Source: Candidatus Woesearchaeota archaeon
Lineage (GTDB): Archaea > Nanobdellota > Nanobdellia > Woesearchaeales > JAFGUC01
Length of the DNA stretch: 64,000 nt
Assembly (NCBI GenBank): GCA_016938695.1
Contig: JAFGUC010000006.1
Coordinates: forward strand, 1 to 64,000
Reading direction: 5' to 3'
Part shown: in pieces, positions 10,301 to 16,817 of the stretch
How positions within the stretch are numbered: position 1 is the stretch's first letter
How the letters are laid out: the number at the start of each line of letters is the position of its first letter
Position numbers and translations under genes: made by a program
The notes under the pieces: generated by a model
Told to the model about the DNA's origin: nothing
The model's input: only the letters and a program-made list of their open reading frames with translations
The model's database searches: none

Positions 10301-12435
10301 TCATCAAGAATTTGTTTTTGTGTTTCTAGTTTTGATAGAGCCAATTCTTTTTGAGCTAATTCTTTTGTTTTATTTACTAGTTCTTGTGGATTTAGTCTTG
10401 TTTTTGTTTCTATTATGTTGTTGTTGGTTACTATTGTGTTGTTGTCTGTGTCTTTGATAGTTATTTCTGTTGCAGTTATTGGAACTTCTATTTTATTTGA
10501 GCTTCTAATTGTGATCCATTTTACATTTTCATTTATTTTTGCTTCTTTTTGTAGTGTTTGACTGTTATCTGTTGTGTTTATTTTGAATTCTTCTTGTATT
10601 GTTATATTTTCAATAGTTGCGGTTAGGATCACTGTATATTCTTTATCAGTTAATAGCATATTTGCAGTGTATATTCCTAATTCTAATTTGTTAAATTCTA
10701 TTGTCTGAATATCTCGTCCATTTCCAATGAATTTAGCAACTATTGAGTTGAATTCTGAAATTGTACTAATTAGAACTGTGTTATTTGAATTTTGTGTGTA
10801 TTCTCTATTTTCTAATTTTATTGTTTGATTTGGAAGGGTTGTGTTTATCTCGAATAATTTACTGGATATTCCTTCTTTGTTTAGTGTGTTTAATTGTAGT
10901 TTGTATTCTTTTTCAGTTAGGAATACTTCTGCTTCAAAGAGATCTTTTGTAATTCTTGTGAATACTAAATTTATACTTTCTTTTTCGCCAAGTAAGTTAC
11001 CGTATACTTTAGTAATGTTTTCATCATTTGTTTTTAGGATTATTTTTTCAAGAGTATATCTTTGGATGCCTTTGCTTGTTATTTCTATATTGCTTTCATC
11101 AATTCCTATTTTGAATGTTGTACTTGTTGTTAGGTTTGTTCCGTTGATTTCTATTTTTGCCGTTGTTTGATATTCTCCTAATATTATTCCTGTGTTGGTT
11201 GGACAAGTTATATTGAATTTGGATTCATTTGGTTGTATTATATATTCGCAGACAGTCCATATTCCTTCTTCTGGAGTTGTTATGTTTAGTTGTAGATTCG
11301 TGTTATTATTTCTTTTAATTGAAGGTAGTTCGATATTGAATGTAATTGAATTATTTTCAAATTCTTTTTGTATTGCTGTAATTTTGAATGGTTGTTCTGA
11401 TTTATGTACTGTTATTTTTTGTTCTACTTTTCTGTATTTGTCGCTTTTTGTTAATTCAAAGAGTACTGTGTATTCTCCTTCTTCTTCTGGTAAGAATTCT
11501 GTCTTGAAACTTTCGTTTGAAGTGTATTTGTATGTTTCTTTGTTAGTAGGAGATATAATTGTTATTCCCAGATTTGTTTGCTTTTCTGTTTTTGTGGTTA
11601 TTATTATTGGTTCGTATGTTGTATTTCCAATAATTTCAGTTTCTAGGTTTATTTCGTTTGAGTCTTTTAGATATAATTCTATTTCTTTTGATTTTGTTAG
11701 ATTACTATTTTCATTTATTATGTTTAAGTTAGCTTCAATTAGGTATGTTCCAATTTCAATAGGTGCATTCAATTGGCATTGGAATTCTTTTGATTGCTCT
11801 AATGTTATTTTACAAAGTGTTAATTCGTCTGAACCTTTTTTGTGTATGAATAGGTTTAGTTTTATTTCGCCATTGTTATTTTGGACTTCAACATTTCCTT
11901 TTATTGTTATGTTGTTATTAGCCGGATCTACTTCTTGTTTGCTATCGATATTGATTTGTAATGTGGTCTTGTTTAGCTGTTCGATGTTTGTTGTTTCTTC
12001 TTTGTCTTCGTATATTATTACTTGTTTTGATGTTGAAACCTTCATTCCTTGGTATTCAGTTGATACCTTTATTTTGTAGATCCCTGGGTTTTCTATTGTT
12101 GTTGCTATGTATGTTTTTGTAGTTGAGAATCTATCTATTATTGTGTCTCCTTTACTTATTTCTACATCAAATTCTTTTGATGCAACTGGAATATTGTCTA
12201 TCCTAAATATTGCCCATGCTAAGATTTCTTCATTTGTTTTGTATGTGTCTGTATCTAGGACAAGATTCAATGTTATGTCTTTATTAGCATTCAATTTAAT
12301 TGGATTTGTTGCATTTACAGCTTCTAATTTAATTGATGCTAGAGTTGTTGTTGTAAACATTGTTAGGAGGATTAAAGTTAAAACTAGCAAAATCTTCGCG
12401 ATACTGGTTTTGTTGTATCTATTAGATTCGCTCAA
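1..12435 (-). CDS. Giant secreted multi-domain surface protein (partial, runs off left edge)
   Basis: One frame stays open for 4145 codons and leaves the window without a stop, so the C-terminus is missing. I place the start at a TTG (12433-12435) because GGAGGAGAG lies 5 bases upstream; it overlaps the end of the preceding gene by 14 bases. Residues 1-32 are a signal peptide (basic start, then a run rich in L, V and I). The order that follows is: Ig-like beta domains; a Lys/Glu-rich coiled coil (about 680-750); more beta domains with a DEDNDG loop; W-x-G-x-x-W propeller-like repeats (about 1395-1790); Ig-like repeats; a DUF2341 domain starting at WWDNSW (about 2560); a jelly-roll-like segment; and Ig-like repeats ending in three exact 192-residue periods. 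Many N-x-S/T sites suggest N-glycosylation. A cell-surface adhesin role is inferred from architecture. I translated this frame by eye. Confidence 0.9.
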   Translation of the reverse strand, partial: MSESNRYNKTSIAKILLVLTLILLTMFTTTTLASIKLEAVNATNPIKLNANKDITLNLVLDTDTYKTNEEILAWAIFRIDNIPVASKEFDVEISKGDTIIDRFSTTKTYIATTIENPGIYKIKVSTEYQGMKVSTSKQVIIYEDKEETTNIEQLNKTTLQINIDSKQEVDPANNNITIKGNVEVQNNNGEIKLNLFIHKKGSDELTLCKITLEQSKEFQCQLNAPIEIGTYLIEANLNIINENSNLTKSKEIELYLKDSNEINLETEIIGNTTYEPIIITTKTEKQTNLGITIISPTNKETYKYTSNESFKTEFLPEEEGEYTVLFELTKSDKYRKVEQKITVHKSEQPFKITAIQKEFENNSITFNIELPSIKRNNNTNLQLNITTPEEGIWTVCEYIIQPNESKFNITCPTNTGIILGEYQTTAKIEINGTNLTTSTTFKIGIDESNIEITSKGIQRYTLEKIILKTNDENITKVYGNLLGEKESINLVFTRITKDLFEAEVFLTEKEYKLQLNTLNKEGISSKLFEINTTLPNQTIKLENREYTQNSNNTVLISTISEFNSIVAKFIGNGRDIQTIEFNKLELGIYTANMLLTDKEYTVILTATIENITIQEEFKINTTDNSQTLQKEAKINENVKWITIRSSNKIEVPITATEITIKDTDNNTIVTNNNIIETKTRLNPQELVNKTKELAQKELALSKLETQKQILDEKTGKIITKLIANNEISKSEKELNIIKNQIKEVIENSTLIPDQKIIITDTNNIISNYNEVIVEYKTPAPTKQEKVISENRKQVIVKSDFHYQNITTETIITPTEKGKVKLFWYINGTKTEVTNNEEINLEELDEDNDGLIEKLRWNTPHTSTQTFEIEIIIPENINIENIQTIDDKLLVVSAKINTTSTLKLGSIKGVFASEIYCGDLNTYIDSLNETEIENIYQYIQDAENDNLVVSKYNTAINQTYYNWNCEDTIVTFTLQDPASLEKENIYLQLDQEKEYITPNNNLNLEIIYSQEDLTNSSIKDVEFSIITTENGTQINPDEITIDLINIDDTKEQRIFTNISGVLTFTINKDKNLYKEIDITTKKDSSIKVQSIIINPSIENNINIGENVEFSIDNIISAEIKDIDDNNADFTTIITSTKITAVPNENIRPGLYQIIITQANYTQKIWFTYGLLAANLNKPIYHNEEPAKFEIVVLDNKGFLVKDADISIRIERPDGFLEILTTSSNEVKLTSRGTYDATYYLENLGNYNVTITATTNDKIISITKNILAKESYDFDIIRNSKTTIDPWTEDFTTEFTLKSYIGINKFTFTEKIPKEFNITKSNSNEIREDNEYKYLIWNNIDNSFVPKYTAQTPLLTPYLYNIGAAEITYGGVLGIGETKFIENRTWMLAIDPVSQGNALLFWASGFHNAEMQYSPRYRTFNPDTSTLGSTQSDIPNAPAGNFNHPTWLEVARHPFKPEVIAIWESNEGGPRRVYGAVWNGSSWGALQTFSADTGTAYKALDVAYESNSGNAMVVYAVTGSNVPRYRVWNGTTWTAEQNANDIGSTPRFIRLVANPSITSNELILATNDALADVNVQVWNGATWGAVNEVTNNCWADRQCFDIAYESTSGDALIAYRHDATTNIYYNTYSGGVWSGRNAQGSLTAQPRVIQLASDPNSNRIIAGIVDDNTQDFHTFMWSGAGWTDMGTPSTSVNYENGMPFDITFEALSGDAIIAYGEGTAMRYRIVASGTTTLGAEQTVDTWGWTIAGVRLEHGEFTDHVYLSGMTAYYDIGFGIWNGATWAETGLAIGGGLDTTHQQYRMLASTEFFNTKAPTASSYGLNITNGAYLRRNGQVLAYSYWNDADRGLTYPAYIEHNGNGTSLEKIITPTDKWANYTLDISNYTEFNHVGRVDVSNIRATDLGQYGETGYIGWFFILDESNVTTITRSQSIADQNELFNISCRVYDKDMTKTIEDYTVFFYINNTYVGNTRSNSTGWATYQTSISEPDFYRINCSIKNSTYYVIDTAENILSTTITILDSTAPEATLNLPDNNTQDIDGNIVFNYTVTDTYSNIASCELIINGTVQATDNTITQGINTFPIALANGRYLWSVNCTDDSTNNNEGHSISRIITVRPDTTPPVIQQLEPPNGADSFSFVQIKFNASDELSDVDSCTLILDGITNETKTVNYDGEIQTINLTLASGIHTWRVNCSDDSPQNNWILSNWWVFTVGNDNTPPVITILSPNDGATDTDGDIHIYFTVNDYMSEIDSCTLYVNGLANQTNNSVNESYTQHFLIPGLSEASYNYYISCIDDSTNSNWDNSETRTVIVNYDYDAPVITLLYPENEYQSISGNINFIYTVADETEIKNCSLLINGTINKTDTTITRGINQSFSLTNIPINKYEWNVECYDNSDSHNYNTGTALNFSVGPDTIGPEITLISPSNNSIDTDGEILFTYITNDVTSNIASCEVFVNGSSVDVDNTVSEKVYQFLTGTLTDGRYEWFISCTDDSPQANVETSPTQYFNVSVNFKTSYDIELDDHYVAQGELIAPNSSFRDFYNNPLDNAQSYAYIIRNLGVDNQTTGWWDNSWTRRVEIPVTNVGTNSYTNGIIRFTLDTQSLIAAGLLRADCADLRFADQGAIPLNFYFWNADRACNNAATDILLEMNNIWDSNTHRIGVYFNNSAASTQTTTHNEYLVVDNFDNGDTITGGYWSAGSTTPLGGVSISNAQRSDGTNSARLIVDCTGNACDWAIERTSFEKTIIVTEDSTLTWRWIRATATSDLRFYLDGTLTDTSGTAWATATENIPAGTHTIKWEFRTTGTGGAVATQTAYVDQVRIETNNINIGTTTTQSEPVTQLTTQTTNMEGQAFFSWDTTGQAYGNYAVTGYGKKSSYWSDYSGYHFKIGPDIEAPTFNTWGLNVTDGTIVHRGERVLAYSTWEDKVNLSNALAEHNGTGSFTNYTITGFTKDKTATANYILDTSDFVEFSELGRINVNTIYANDSSDNWNKTTPPKYFILTSESQLSDITTNATILTEGENISIDCRVLDEFTGNPIQNHNIMFYYNNNLIGTSSTDATGWATITTLANIPGTNVEIRCSIINNLDIYYYAGTPNSISTYVNVTDITPPNVTLYSPQNNTQKIFPTFALGFSSFDSGVLDTCSLYGSWGGWHLEQTKTSLDNGNFPTLNYFLPVTFSQGQFYWYVTCNDTQGNIGSSINFTFNVSLSAPTVTLVAPQNNGTMGAGELNLTFSANQPESEVGIMNCTLSINNVLNDTLIGPLIKTQNYNFTIPHITYGTYNWTVDCYANNTLSANATRTVNIIELDMDTIAGNKDIDRDSVSGAMQDDLKIIATELYGRENINVSFLVNLTDPIIGTEVNKIIGWNLTNSSGKTSITFNPNSSVYAGNYTIWTRFSNWTYSVSRDTEWFDIFAGININFNNPVINPNNHYYYGELLDIESSINSLGIESTSQLGIDYGLIPKVILESPNGAKNTNLTLPYITNNWTNSINTASIHDHGIWNATLGMNTTQYFIVNNVQSKTFYMNLTGFGIPTITRIIPQNNFATANPSITFEWTVNDSLENNNWCNLTIDGVVNRSNLPTFNNTPYSIIIPGFSEGQHNWSLICWDYANNTNSTNTWNFTLDLTNPQINFTSPTEINNIVVNRNWTFVNVTVIELNLDTITLEWNNVNETLPCTGTSPNYFCEVNKTNLIDGNYSYIVYANDSLGNENKTEYRYIGIDTTNPLVDYALPTLPNASSTNHNWLYVRIDVTEPYLDTAILEWNGVNETMTCAGVAPNRFCYVNKTSLPDGDYTFKTYVNDTMSHRNQTIYRVNYIDTTNPLIQFVPLTDYSNFVTTRNWTYINVTVNETTLRNVTLQWNGVNESLICIGSTPNYYCGINKTNLIDWNYSYIVYANDSLGNKNNTEIRYIGIDTTNPLVNYSAQTLANASSTNNNWLYVRIDVTESYLDTATLEWNNVNETMTCAGVEPNRFCYVNKTSLADGTYTFKTYVNDTMSHNNQTVYRVNYVDSTAPKIQFVAPTESTNTVIPRNWTVINVTINETTLENVTLQWNGVNEPVTCIGSGPNYYCELNKSSLTDGNYSYFIFVNDSVGNSNNTELRYIGIDTTNPLVDYALPTLPNASSTNNNWLYVRIDVTEPYLDTAILEWNSVNETMTC

Positions 12436-12976
12436 AAGGACTCTCCTCCAAGAATTTATTGTATGAACTCTTTGGTTCTTTTAGTTGTGAAAAAATTTCG
12501 ATAGCTCTTGATCGCTTTAATCCAACTTGTTTTGTTATTTCAGAAATTCCTACGCCTTTGTTGTATGCATGTGCGATGTGCGTGTATCGTAGAATTTGTG
12601 GCGTTATTTTTCCTTTTGTTGTAATGTACTCAGAAATTAGTTGTTGGATTCGTTTAGGAGTCATCTTTGCACTTTGTCTTGTGCTTAGAAGATGGGAACT
12701 TGTGCTATCTCTTGTGTTTAGATACTCCTTAATGTTGTTTAACAGGTTTAAAGAAATGTGCGCTTCTCTTTTTTCTTTTGCGTGCGAATTTTCAGAGAAA
12801 ACGATTTGTTTGTTTCGAAGCTTAACGTCTCTAACCTTGATATTTGTCAGTTCTGAGACTGTGCAACCTGTTTCATATAGAATTTGAATAAGAATCTTGT
12901 CTCGTGTGTTCTTCGTATTTCTAACTAGGTCTATTATCTCTTCTACTTCTAAATAAGTAATATTTTCCTTAGTCAT
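12422..12976 (-). CDS. Tyrosine-recombinase-fold protein with lost catalytic residues
   Basis: This 184-residue protein matches only the C-terminal catalytic domain of XerC/XerD-type recombinases and lacks the N-terminal SAM-like domain. The box that normally reads GLRxSEL is GCTVSEL, so the first Arg is Thr. HxxR is QILR. The LGH box is VGL. The Tyr nucleophile position reads IEIF, so it is Phe. Only the second Arg remains. The likely role is DNA binding or regulation rather than recombination. The 3' end carries the Shine-Dalgarno site and start of the giant surface gene, so the two are probably co-transcribed and translationally coupled. A TATA-like palindrome lies about 50 bases upstream of the start. 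Confidence 0.75.
   Translation of the reverse strand: MTKENITYLEVEEIIDLVRNTKNTRDKILIQILYETGCTVSELTNIKVRDVKLRNKQIVFSENSHAKEKREAHISLNLLNNIKEYLNTRDSTSSHLLSTRQSAKMTPKRIQQLISEYITTKGKITPQILRYTHIAHAYNKGVGISEITKQVGLKRSRAIEIFSQLKEPKSSYNKFLEESPFERI
12441..12449 (-). promoter_or_regulatory. Shine-Dalgarno site that sets the TTG start of the giant gene
   Basis: GGAGGAGAG reads on the minus strand five bases before TTG at 12435. It lies inside the coding sequence of the recombinase-like gene. The next in-frame ATG is inside the signal peptide, so TTG is the better start. Confidence 0.75.
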
Positions 12977-13022
12977 TACTACGCACGCACAAGTTTCGTA
13001 ATATATTTGAAAAAACGAAACT

Positions 13023-13034
13023 CATTTATAAATG
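13023..13034. promoter_or_regulatory. Palindromic TATA-like element
   Basis: CATTTATAAATG is a perfect 12-base palindrome in the 252-base gap between the recombinase-like gene and the zinc-ribbon gene. It lies about 50 bases upstream of the former, so a TSS about 25 bases downstream would give a short leader. Nothing else gene-like was seen in this gap. Confidence 0.45.
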
Positions 13035-13228
13035 TTTTGTTATTATTTTTATTAGTGCGTCGTTGTTTTATGTTAATTTTTCAGTGTTTTTTTGTTAGAA
13101 TAGAAGAGTTTAATAACCCTTATTGTATTTTATGTATTGAAATTGATTTGACTTATTGTTTTTAATGGAATTTTAAAAATTAGAATTCTTTACAATTTGT
13201 CTTTATCTTTTTCGTTTTGAGGTAAAAA

Positions 13229-13471
13229 ATGAACGGAAGTTTTTCGGGTGGTCGTTCAAACTCTAGACCTGGTGGTTTTAGAGATAGACCAAAATTTGGT
13301 GGAAGTAGAAATGGCGGTGGACAAGGTAGATCCTTTGGTGGTCCACGAGAAATGCACAAGGCTGTTTGCGCAGATTGTGGCAAAGAATGTGAGGTTCCGT
13401 TTAAACCTGTAGAAGGTAGAGACGTTTACTGTCGAGATTGCTATCCTAATCATAGACCAGCAAGAGATTAG
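13229..13471 (+). CDS. Small RG-rich protein with CxxC-x17-CxxC zinc ribbon
   Basis: This 80-residue protein has two parts. Residues 1-41 are rich in Gly, Arg, Ser and Phe with RPGG and RSFGG runs, typical of disordered RNA-binding tails. Residues 42-74 carry CADCGKEC, a Pro-rich spacer, then CRDC, which matches the small 'CxxC-x17-CxxC' zinc-ribbon family (MHKAVCADCGKEC...V-Y-C-R-D-C). A GAGGT stretch precedes ATG. It converges on the surface-protein gene on the other strand. A nucleic-acid-binding role is inferred; the specific function is unknown. Confidence 0.8.
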   Translation: MNGSFSGGRSNSRPGGFRDRPKFGGSRNGGGQGRSFGGPREMHKAVCADCGKECEVPFKPVEGRDVYCRDCYPNHRPARD

Positions 13472-13494
13472 GTAAAAATTTTTTTTAATTTATT

Positions 13495-16392
13495 TTATAG
13501 GATTTCTTTCCTTAAAAGTTCGATTTGAGACCCAAAATCAGCAATTCTGTTTTTGGTATCATCATCGTCTTCTCCAACAAAAAATTCAGAAAGTCTTGGT
13601 TTACTAACTGGTTTTTGTTCTTGTTGTTGAACTTTTTCAGCTTCTATTTGTTCTTCTTTAACATGAATTTCTTCTTCTAATTTTTGATGTTCAATAATTT
13701 CATCAGATACTTCTTCAATCAGTTTTTTTTCTGGTTCATTATTTTCTGTAACTTCTGTTATAAATGTATCTTCATCTTTTATTAATGTGCTAATTTTTTG
13801 TGTGATTCTAATTTGTATCTGGTTAATTTCTTCTTGAAGCACATCTAATTCATCATCGATATTAATTTCTTTTTGTTCTTCTTTTTTTGGACCAAACATT
13901 ACAACTCCTGTTGTTAGCATCATTGCAATTATTATTGCGAGAGTAATGTATGGTATTAAATCTTCAGGACCGGCTGAGTATGATGTTGGAAGTTCGGTAA
14001 TTGCATGTCCTTGTATTGTTTCTAATGGATTTTCTTTTGATTTTGTTTGAATGTTACTTAGAATTTTAGGTTTTTCTTCGTCGCTTAATGAATTAACGTC
14101 ATTTGTTTTCTCTGTTATTTTCTTGATATTTTCAGTTTTATCTGCGTTGTCAATTAGTATTGTGTTTAATGCATCAACTTTTGAGATGTCTGCATTTCCG
14201 TTGATGAAGTAAACAGATTCTCCGTTAGTTTTGTCAGGATATATTGTTATTATTATGTTGTTTGCAGTAGTTTTAGTAACTTCTGCAAAATTGTTAGGAA
14301 TCTCGATATTCCTTTGGCTTGTTGTAATTGTTTCTGGTATTATTTGATAGATTAAACTTCCTTCATTTAGATTTTTTCTTGAGAATGTGTTAATTATTAG
14401 AATTTGTTCCTTTGTTTCATTATTTAGGTATTCAAGTTGTACTTTTACAAATTTTGTTATTATATCAAGATTTGTTTGTTTTGTGAAGATATTACTTGTT
14501 AGTTCATCTAAGATTTCTTCACTGAATAGGTTTTGATATAAATCATCAATTATACTTTTGATTTTATCTTCAGTTGAAACTCTAACAACCTGCTTTTTTT
14601 CTAGGATTTTTATTCTTTTGATATTTGATTGTAATGTTTCTTGTTCGAACTTGTTGATTTCGTTTATTTTATTGTTTATATCAGAAGGACTTTTTTTATC
14701 CATTAGGAGTGCTACAAAATCATCTTTTAATGTTCTAGCTTTTGTTGCTAGTGTTACGAGACTTTGTTCTGTGTTGTAGATTTCATACACTTTTGCAGTT
14801 AACTCATCATCTCCTTTCGGGTTTGTAATTGCATCGTCAATTGTATTGATGAATTCTGTTAATTTTTTGATGTCATCTTGATACATGTTTTGAGTTGCAT
14901 ATTGACTTACACTGAATTCTCTTGCTTCTGATGAAACTTGATTATTTTTTTTGTCTTTGCATATGACTTTGTATAAATATGTGTTAAAGCCTAAGTCTAA
15001 TGTAATTTTTACATTTGCTTTTTCGCCTAATTCGTTTCTTGCTATTTTTTGTGTCCAGTCAACAGCGTTTTTTGGTTTTAGGTATAGCATACATTCTTCA
15101 AGGTAAATATCATCACTTGCATTGAATTCAAATGCTGTTAAAAGCTCACTAGTTACTGATTTTTCTTCAGGTTCTATTAGTGTTATTTTTGGTTTTGATT
15201 TATCTCCTTTTATTGCAAGTTCAAATTCATCTGTTTTGTACAAGTAAATTGTTTGGATGTAATTTGATAGAATTTGTAAACTTTGATCATATTCATTGTA
15301 GTCTGGATGAACAATTCTTACAAGATATGTTCCTTTTGGAACTGTAATTGTAATTTGTCCGTTTGAATTGGTAGAATATTCCTTTCCATTAATTACTATT
15401 TTTGCATTTGAAATGCTATTTTTTGTAAAGAAATCATTTACTATAAAGTTAACTACAATATTTTCTCCACCAACTTCAACGGAATAAAGTTCAGTTAGTG
15501 TTTCGCCTGTGTCTTGGTTGGTGATTTTTAATTTTACAACATAGTTATCTTCGTCTTCAAATTTGTAAGTTACTTCTTTACCTGTTTTGTCGTAAGTTCC
15601 ATCTAGATCAAAGTCCCATTCAAATTTTAGATTATCATAATCATATACGATTGCCTTGAATGTTATTGATTCGTTAATTACTGGATTTTCTGGGAAAATA
15701 GTTATTTTATTGAAGTTGTCTTCTAAATTGATTATTGTGTTTTCTTCAACTGTAATTTGTTTAGTCATTGTCTTTGAATATTCGTAGAAATCGGAATTAA
15801 CAATTATAGTGTATGTTCCTGGAACGTCAGGTGCGTCTATTATGAATTCTTTAATGTCTTCAACTGTTACAGTTGGATATTGTAATACTGTGTTTTGATT
15901 AGAATCTTTTATTGTGATGTCTAGCTTTGTGTCTTTTTGAACATTAAGGTTTAACAGGATTGTATTTCCTGTGTAATATGTGTTCAAGTCGGTTGTAAAT
16001 GAAAAATCTTGAGGTTCAATAAATAAATCCCACGTGTATGTATCTGAATTAAATGGATTTGTTGAGTCGATAACATTTACTGAGATTTCTGCATCAAAAT
16101 CTGAATCTTCAAAATTGATGTTTGGATGGTCTGTTATGTATTTTGTTGTATTTAAGAAAAATTCTTTTTGATTGTTGTTTGATTCTAGAATTATTCCGTT
16201 TACTGACCAGAAAATTGATGCTGTATTGTAGTTATGATTGATAGATAAGTACTCATTCTTTCCTTGTATGAATGTTGCGTAATTAGAATTTGGAGTTTTT
16301 TGTGTAATTCCTGCTAAAGTAAATTGAGCTAAAATTAATAGTGCGAAAGCTAGAACTAGGAATGTTTGTAATGTTCTCAACCTACCTCTCAT
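13495..16392 (-). CDS. Secreted, membrane-anchored PKD/Ig-like surface protein
   Basis: This 965-residue protein has a signal peptide (residues 1-28) followed by beta-sandwich segments. A PKD-like domain at about 235-305 contains FEWDFDLDGTYD. A carboxypeptidase-regulatory or PEGA-like domain at about 310-385 contains the run NGQITITVPKGTYLVRI. A further Ig-like domain has paired Cys, and then comes a long helical and coiled-coil region. One transmembrane helix near residue 810 precedes a cytosolic acidic, coiled-coil tail. I choose ATG at 16392, not the adjacent GTG, because AAGGGG sits 6 bases upstream. A 37-residue gene lies immediately upstream. The topology resembles the 782-residue protein at 38484: large outside domain, single helix, charged coiled tail. 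The partner is unknown. Confidence 0.85.
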   Translation of the reverse strand: MRGRLRTLQTFLVLAFALLILAQFTLAGITQKTPNSNYATFIQGKNEYLSINHNYNTASIFWSVNGIILESNNNQKEFFLNTTKYITDHPNINFEDSDFDAEISVNVIDSTNPFNSDTYTWDLFIEPQDFSFTTDLNTYYTGNTILLNLNVQKDTKLDITIKDSNQNTVLQYPTVTVEDIKEFIIDAPDVPGTYTIIVNSDFYEYSKTMTKQITVEENTIINLEDNFNKITIFPENPVINESITFKAIVYDYDNLKFEWDFDLDGTYDKTGKEVTYKFEDEDNYVVKLKITNQDTGETLTELYSVEVGGENIVVNFIVNDFFTKNSISNAKIVINGKEYSTNSNGQITITVPKGTYLVRIVHPDYNEYDQSLQILSNYIQTIYLYKTDEFELAIKGDKSKPKITLIEPEEKSVTSELLTAFEFNASDDIYLEECMLYLKPKNAVDWTQKIARNELGEKANVKITLDLGFNTYLYKVICKDKKNNQVSSEAREFSVSQYATQNMYQDDIKKLTEFINTIDDAITNPKGDDELTAKVYEIYNTEQSLVTLATKARTLKDDFVALLMDKKSPSDINNKINEINKFEQETLQSNIKRIKILEKKQVVRVSTEDKIKSIIDDLYQNLFSEEILDELTSNIFTKQTNLDIITKFVKVQLEYLNNETKEQILIINTFSRKNLNEGSLIYQIIPETITTSQRNIEIPNNFAEVTKTTANNIIITIYPDKTNGESVYFINGNADISKVDALNTILIDNADKTENIKKITEKTNDVNSLSDEEKPKILSNIQTKSKENPLETIQGHAITELPTSYSAGPEDLIPYITLAIIIAMMLTTGVVMFGPKKEEQKEINIDDELDVLQEEINQIQIRITQKISTLIKDEDTFITEVTENNEPEKKLIEEVSDEIIEHQKLEEEIHVKEEQIEAEKVQQQEQKPVSKPRLSEFFVGEDDDDTKNRIADFGSQIELLRKEIL

Positions 16393-16406
16393 CACTTACC
16401 CCTTCT

Positions 16407-16520
16407 TTATTTTTTATTTTTGAGTATGTTATAGATTTCTGTAAGTATGCCTTCCAGCATAGTGATTTTATTGTCAATTTCAAGCTGTTTTTTTTCTATA
16501 CGCTCAAGCCTGTCACTCAT
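16407..16520 (-). CDS. 37-residue coiled-coil small protein
   Basis: A short frame encodes a protein starting MSDRLERIEKKQLEID and ending in NILKNKK. The heptad pattern (L, I, I, L, I, I, L) predicts one coiled coil. It ends 14 bases before the ATG of the PKD surface protein and shares its strand, so it is probably the first gene of that operon. The surface protein's cytosolic tail is also a coiled coil, so an interaction is conceivable but only inferred. Coding status rests on heptad regularity and operon position. Confidence 0.5.
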   Translation of the reverse strand: MSDRLERIEKKQLEIDNKITMLEGILTEIYNILKNKK

Positions 16521-16637
16521 GTCTTTTTAAAAGAGCTGCTTGTTTTTAAATTTACCTATTAATATATTATAGTACTTTGGTTTATAAGCGAAACTTTTTT
16601 AAATTGCTTCTAAATCAGATAACCAGATTCGTTTTTT

Positions 16638-16712
16638 GGGTCTATAGCTCAGCCTGGTTAGAGCGACTGACTCTTAATCAGTAGGTCGGGGGTTCAAATC
16701 CCCTTAGACTCA
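16638..16712 (+). tRNA. tRNA-Lys(CTT)
   Basis: A full cloverleaf can be drawn. The acceptor is GGGTCTA/TAGACTC, the D stem GCTC/GAGC, the anticodon stem ACTGA/TCAGT with loop CTCTTAA (anticodon CTT), and the T stem GGGGG with loop TTCAAAT. The discriminator is A and no CCA is encoded. Confidence 0.95.
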
Positions 16713-16717
16713 TTTTT

Positions 16718-16792
16718 GCCGCTGTGGTGTAGTCCGGCCAATCATATCGCCCTCTCGAGGCGATGACCCGGGTTCGAATCCCGGCGGTGGCA
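16718..16792 (+). tRNA. tRNA-Glu(CTC)
   Basis: Acceptor GCCGCTG/CGGTGGC, anticodon stem TCGCC/GGCGA with loop CTCTCGA (anticodon CTC), and T stem CCGGG/CCCGG. The TGGTGTAGTCCGGCCAATCA segment is typical of archaeal tRNA-Glu. It follows tRNA-Lys after 5 bases, so the pair is probably co-transcribed. Confidence 0.95.
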
Positions 16793-16817
16793 TTTCTTTT
16801 TTTAGAAAGTGTTATAT

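Noticed and set aside
1-12400. Many short plus-strand frames, such as 11192-12079 and 7574-8113
   Set aside because: They are antisense shadows in a constant phase relative to the single giant minus-strand frame, and their composition (V/S/F/I-rich, no motifs) is not protein-like.
12422-13034. An integrated element with an active integrase
   Set aside because: The recombinase has lost its catalytic residues and no attachment-site repeats were seen around it.
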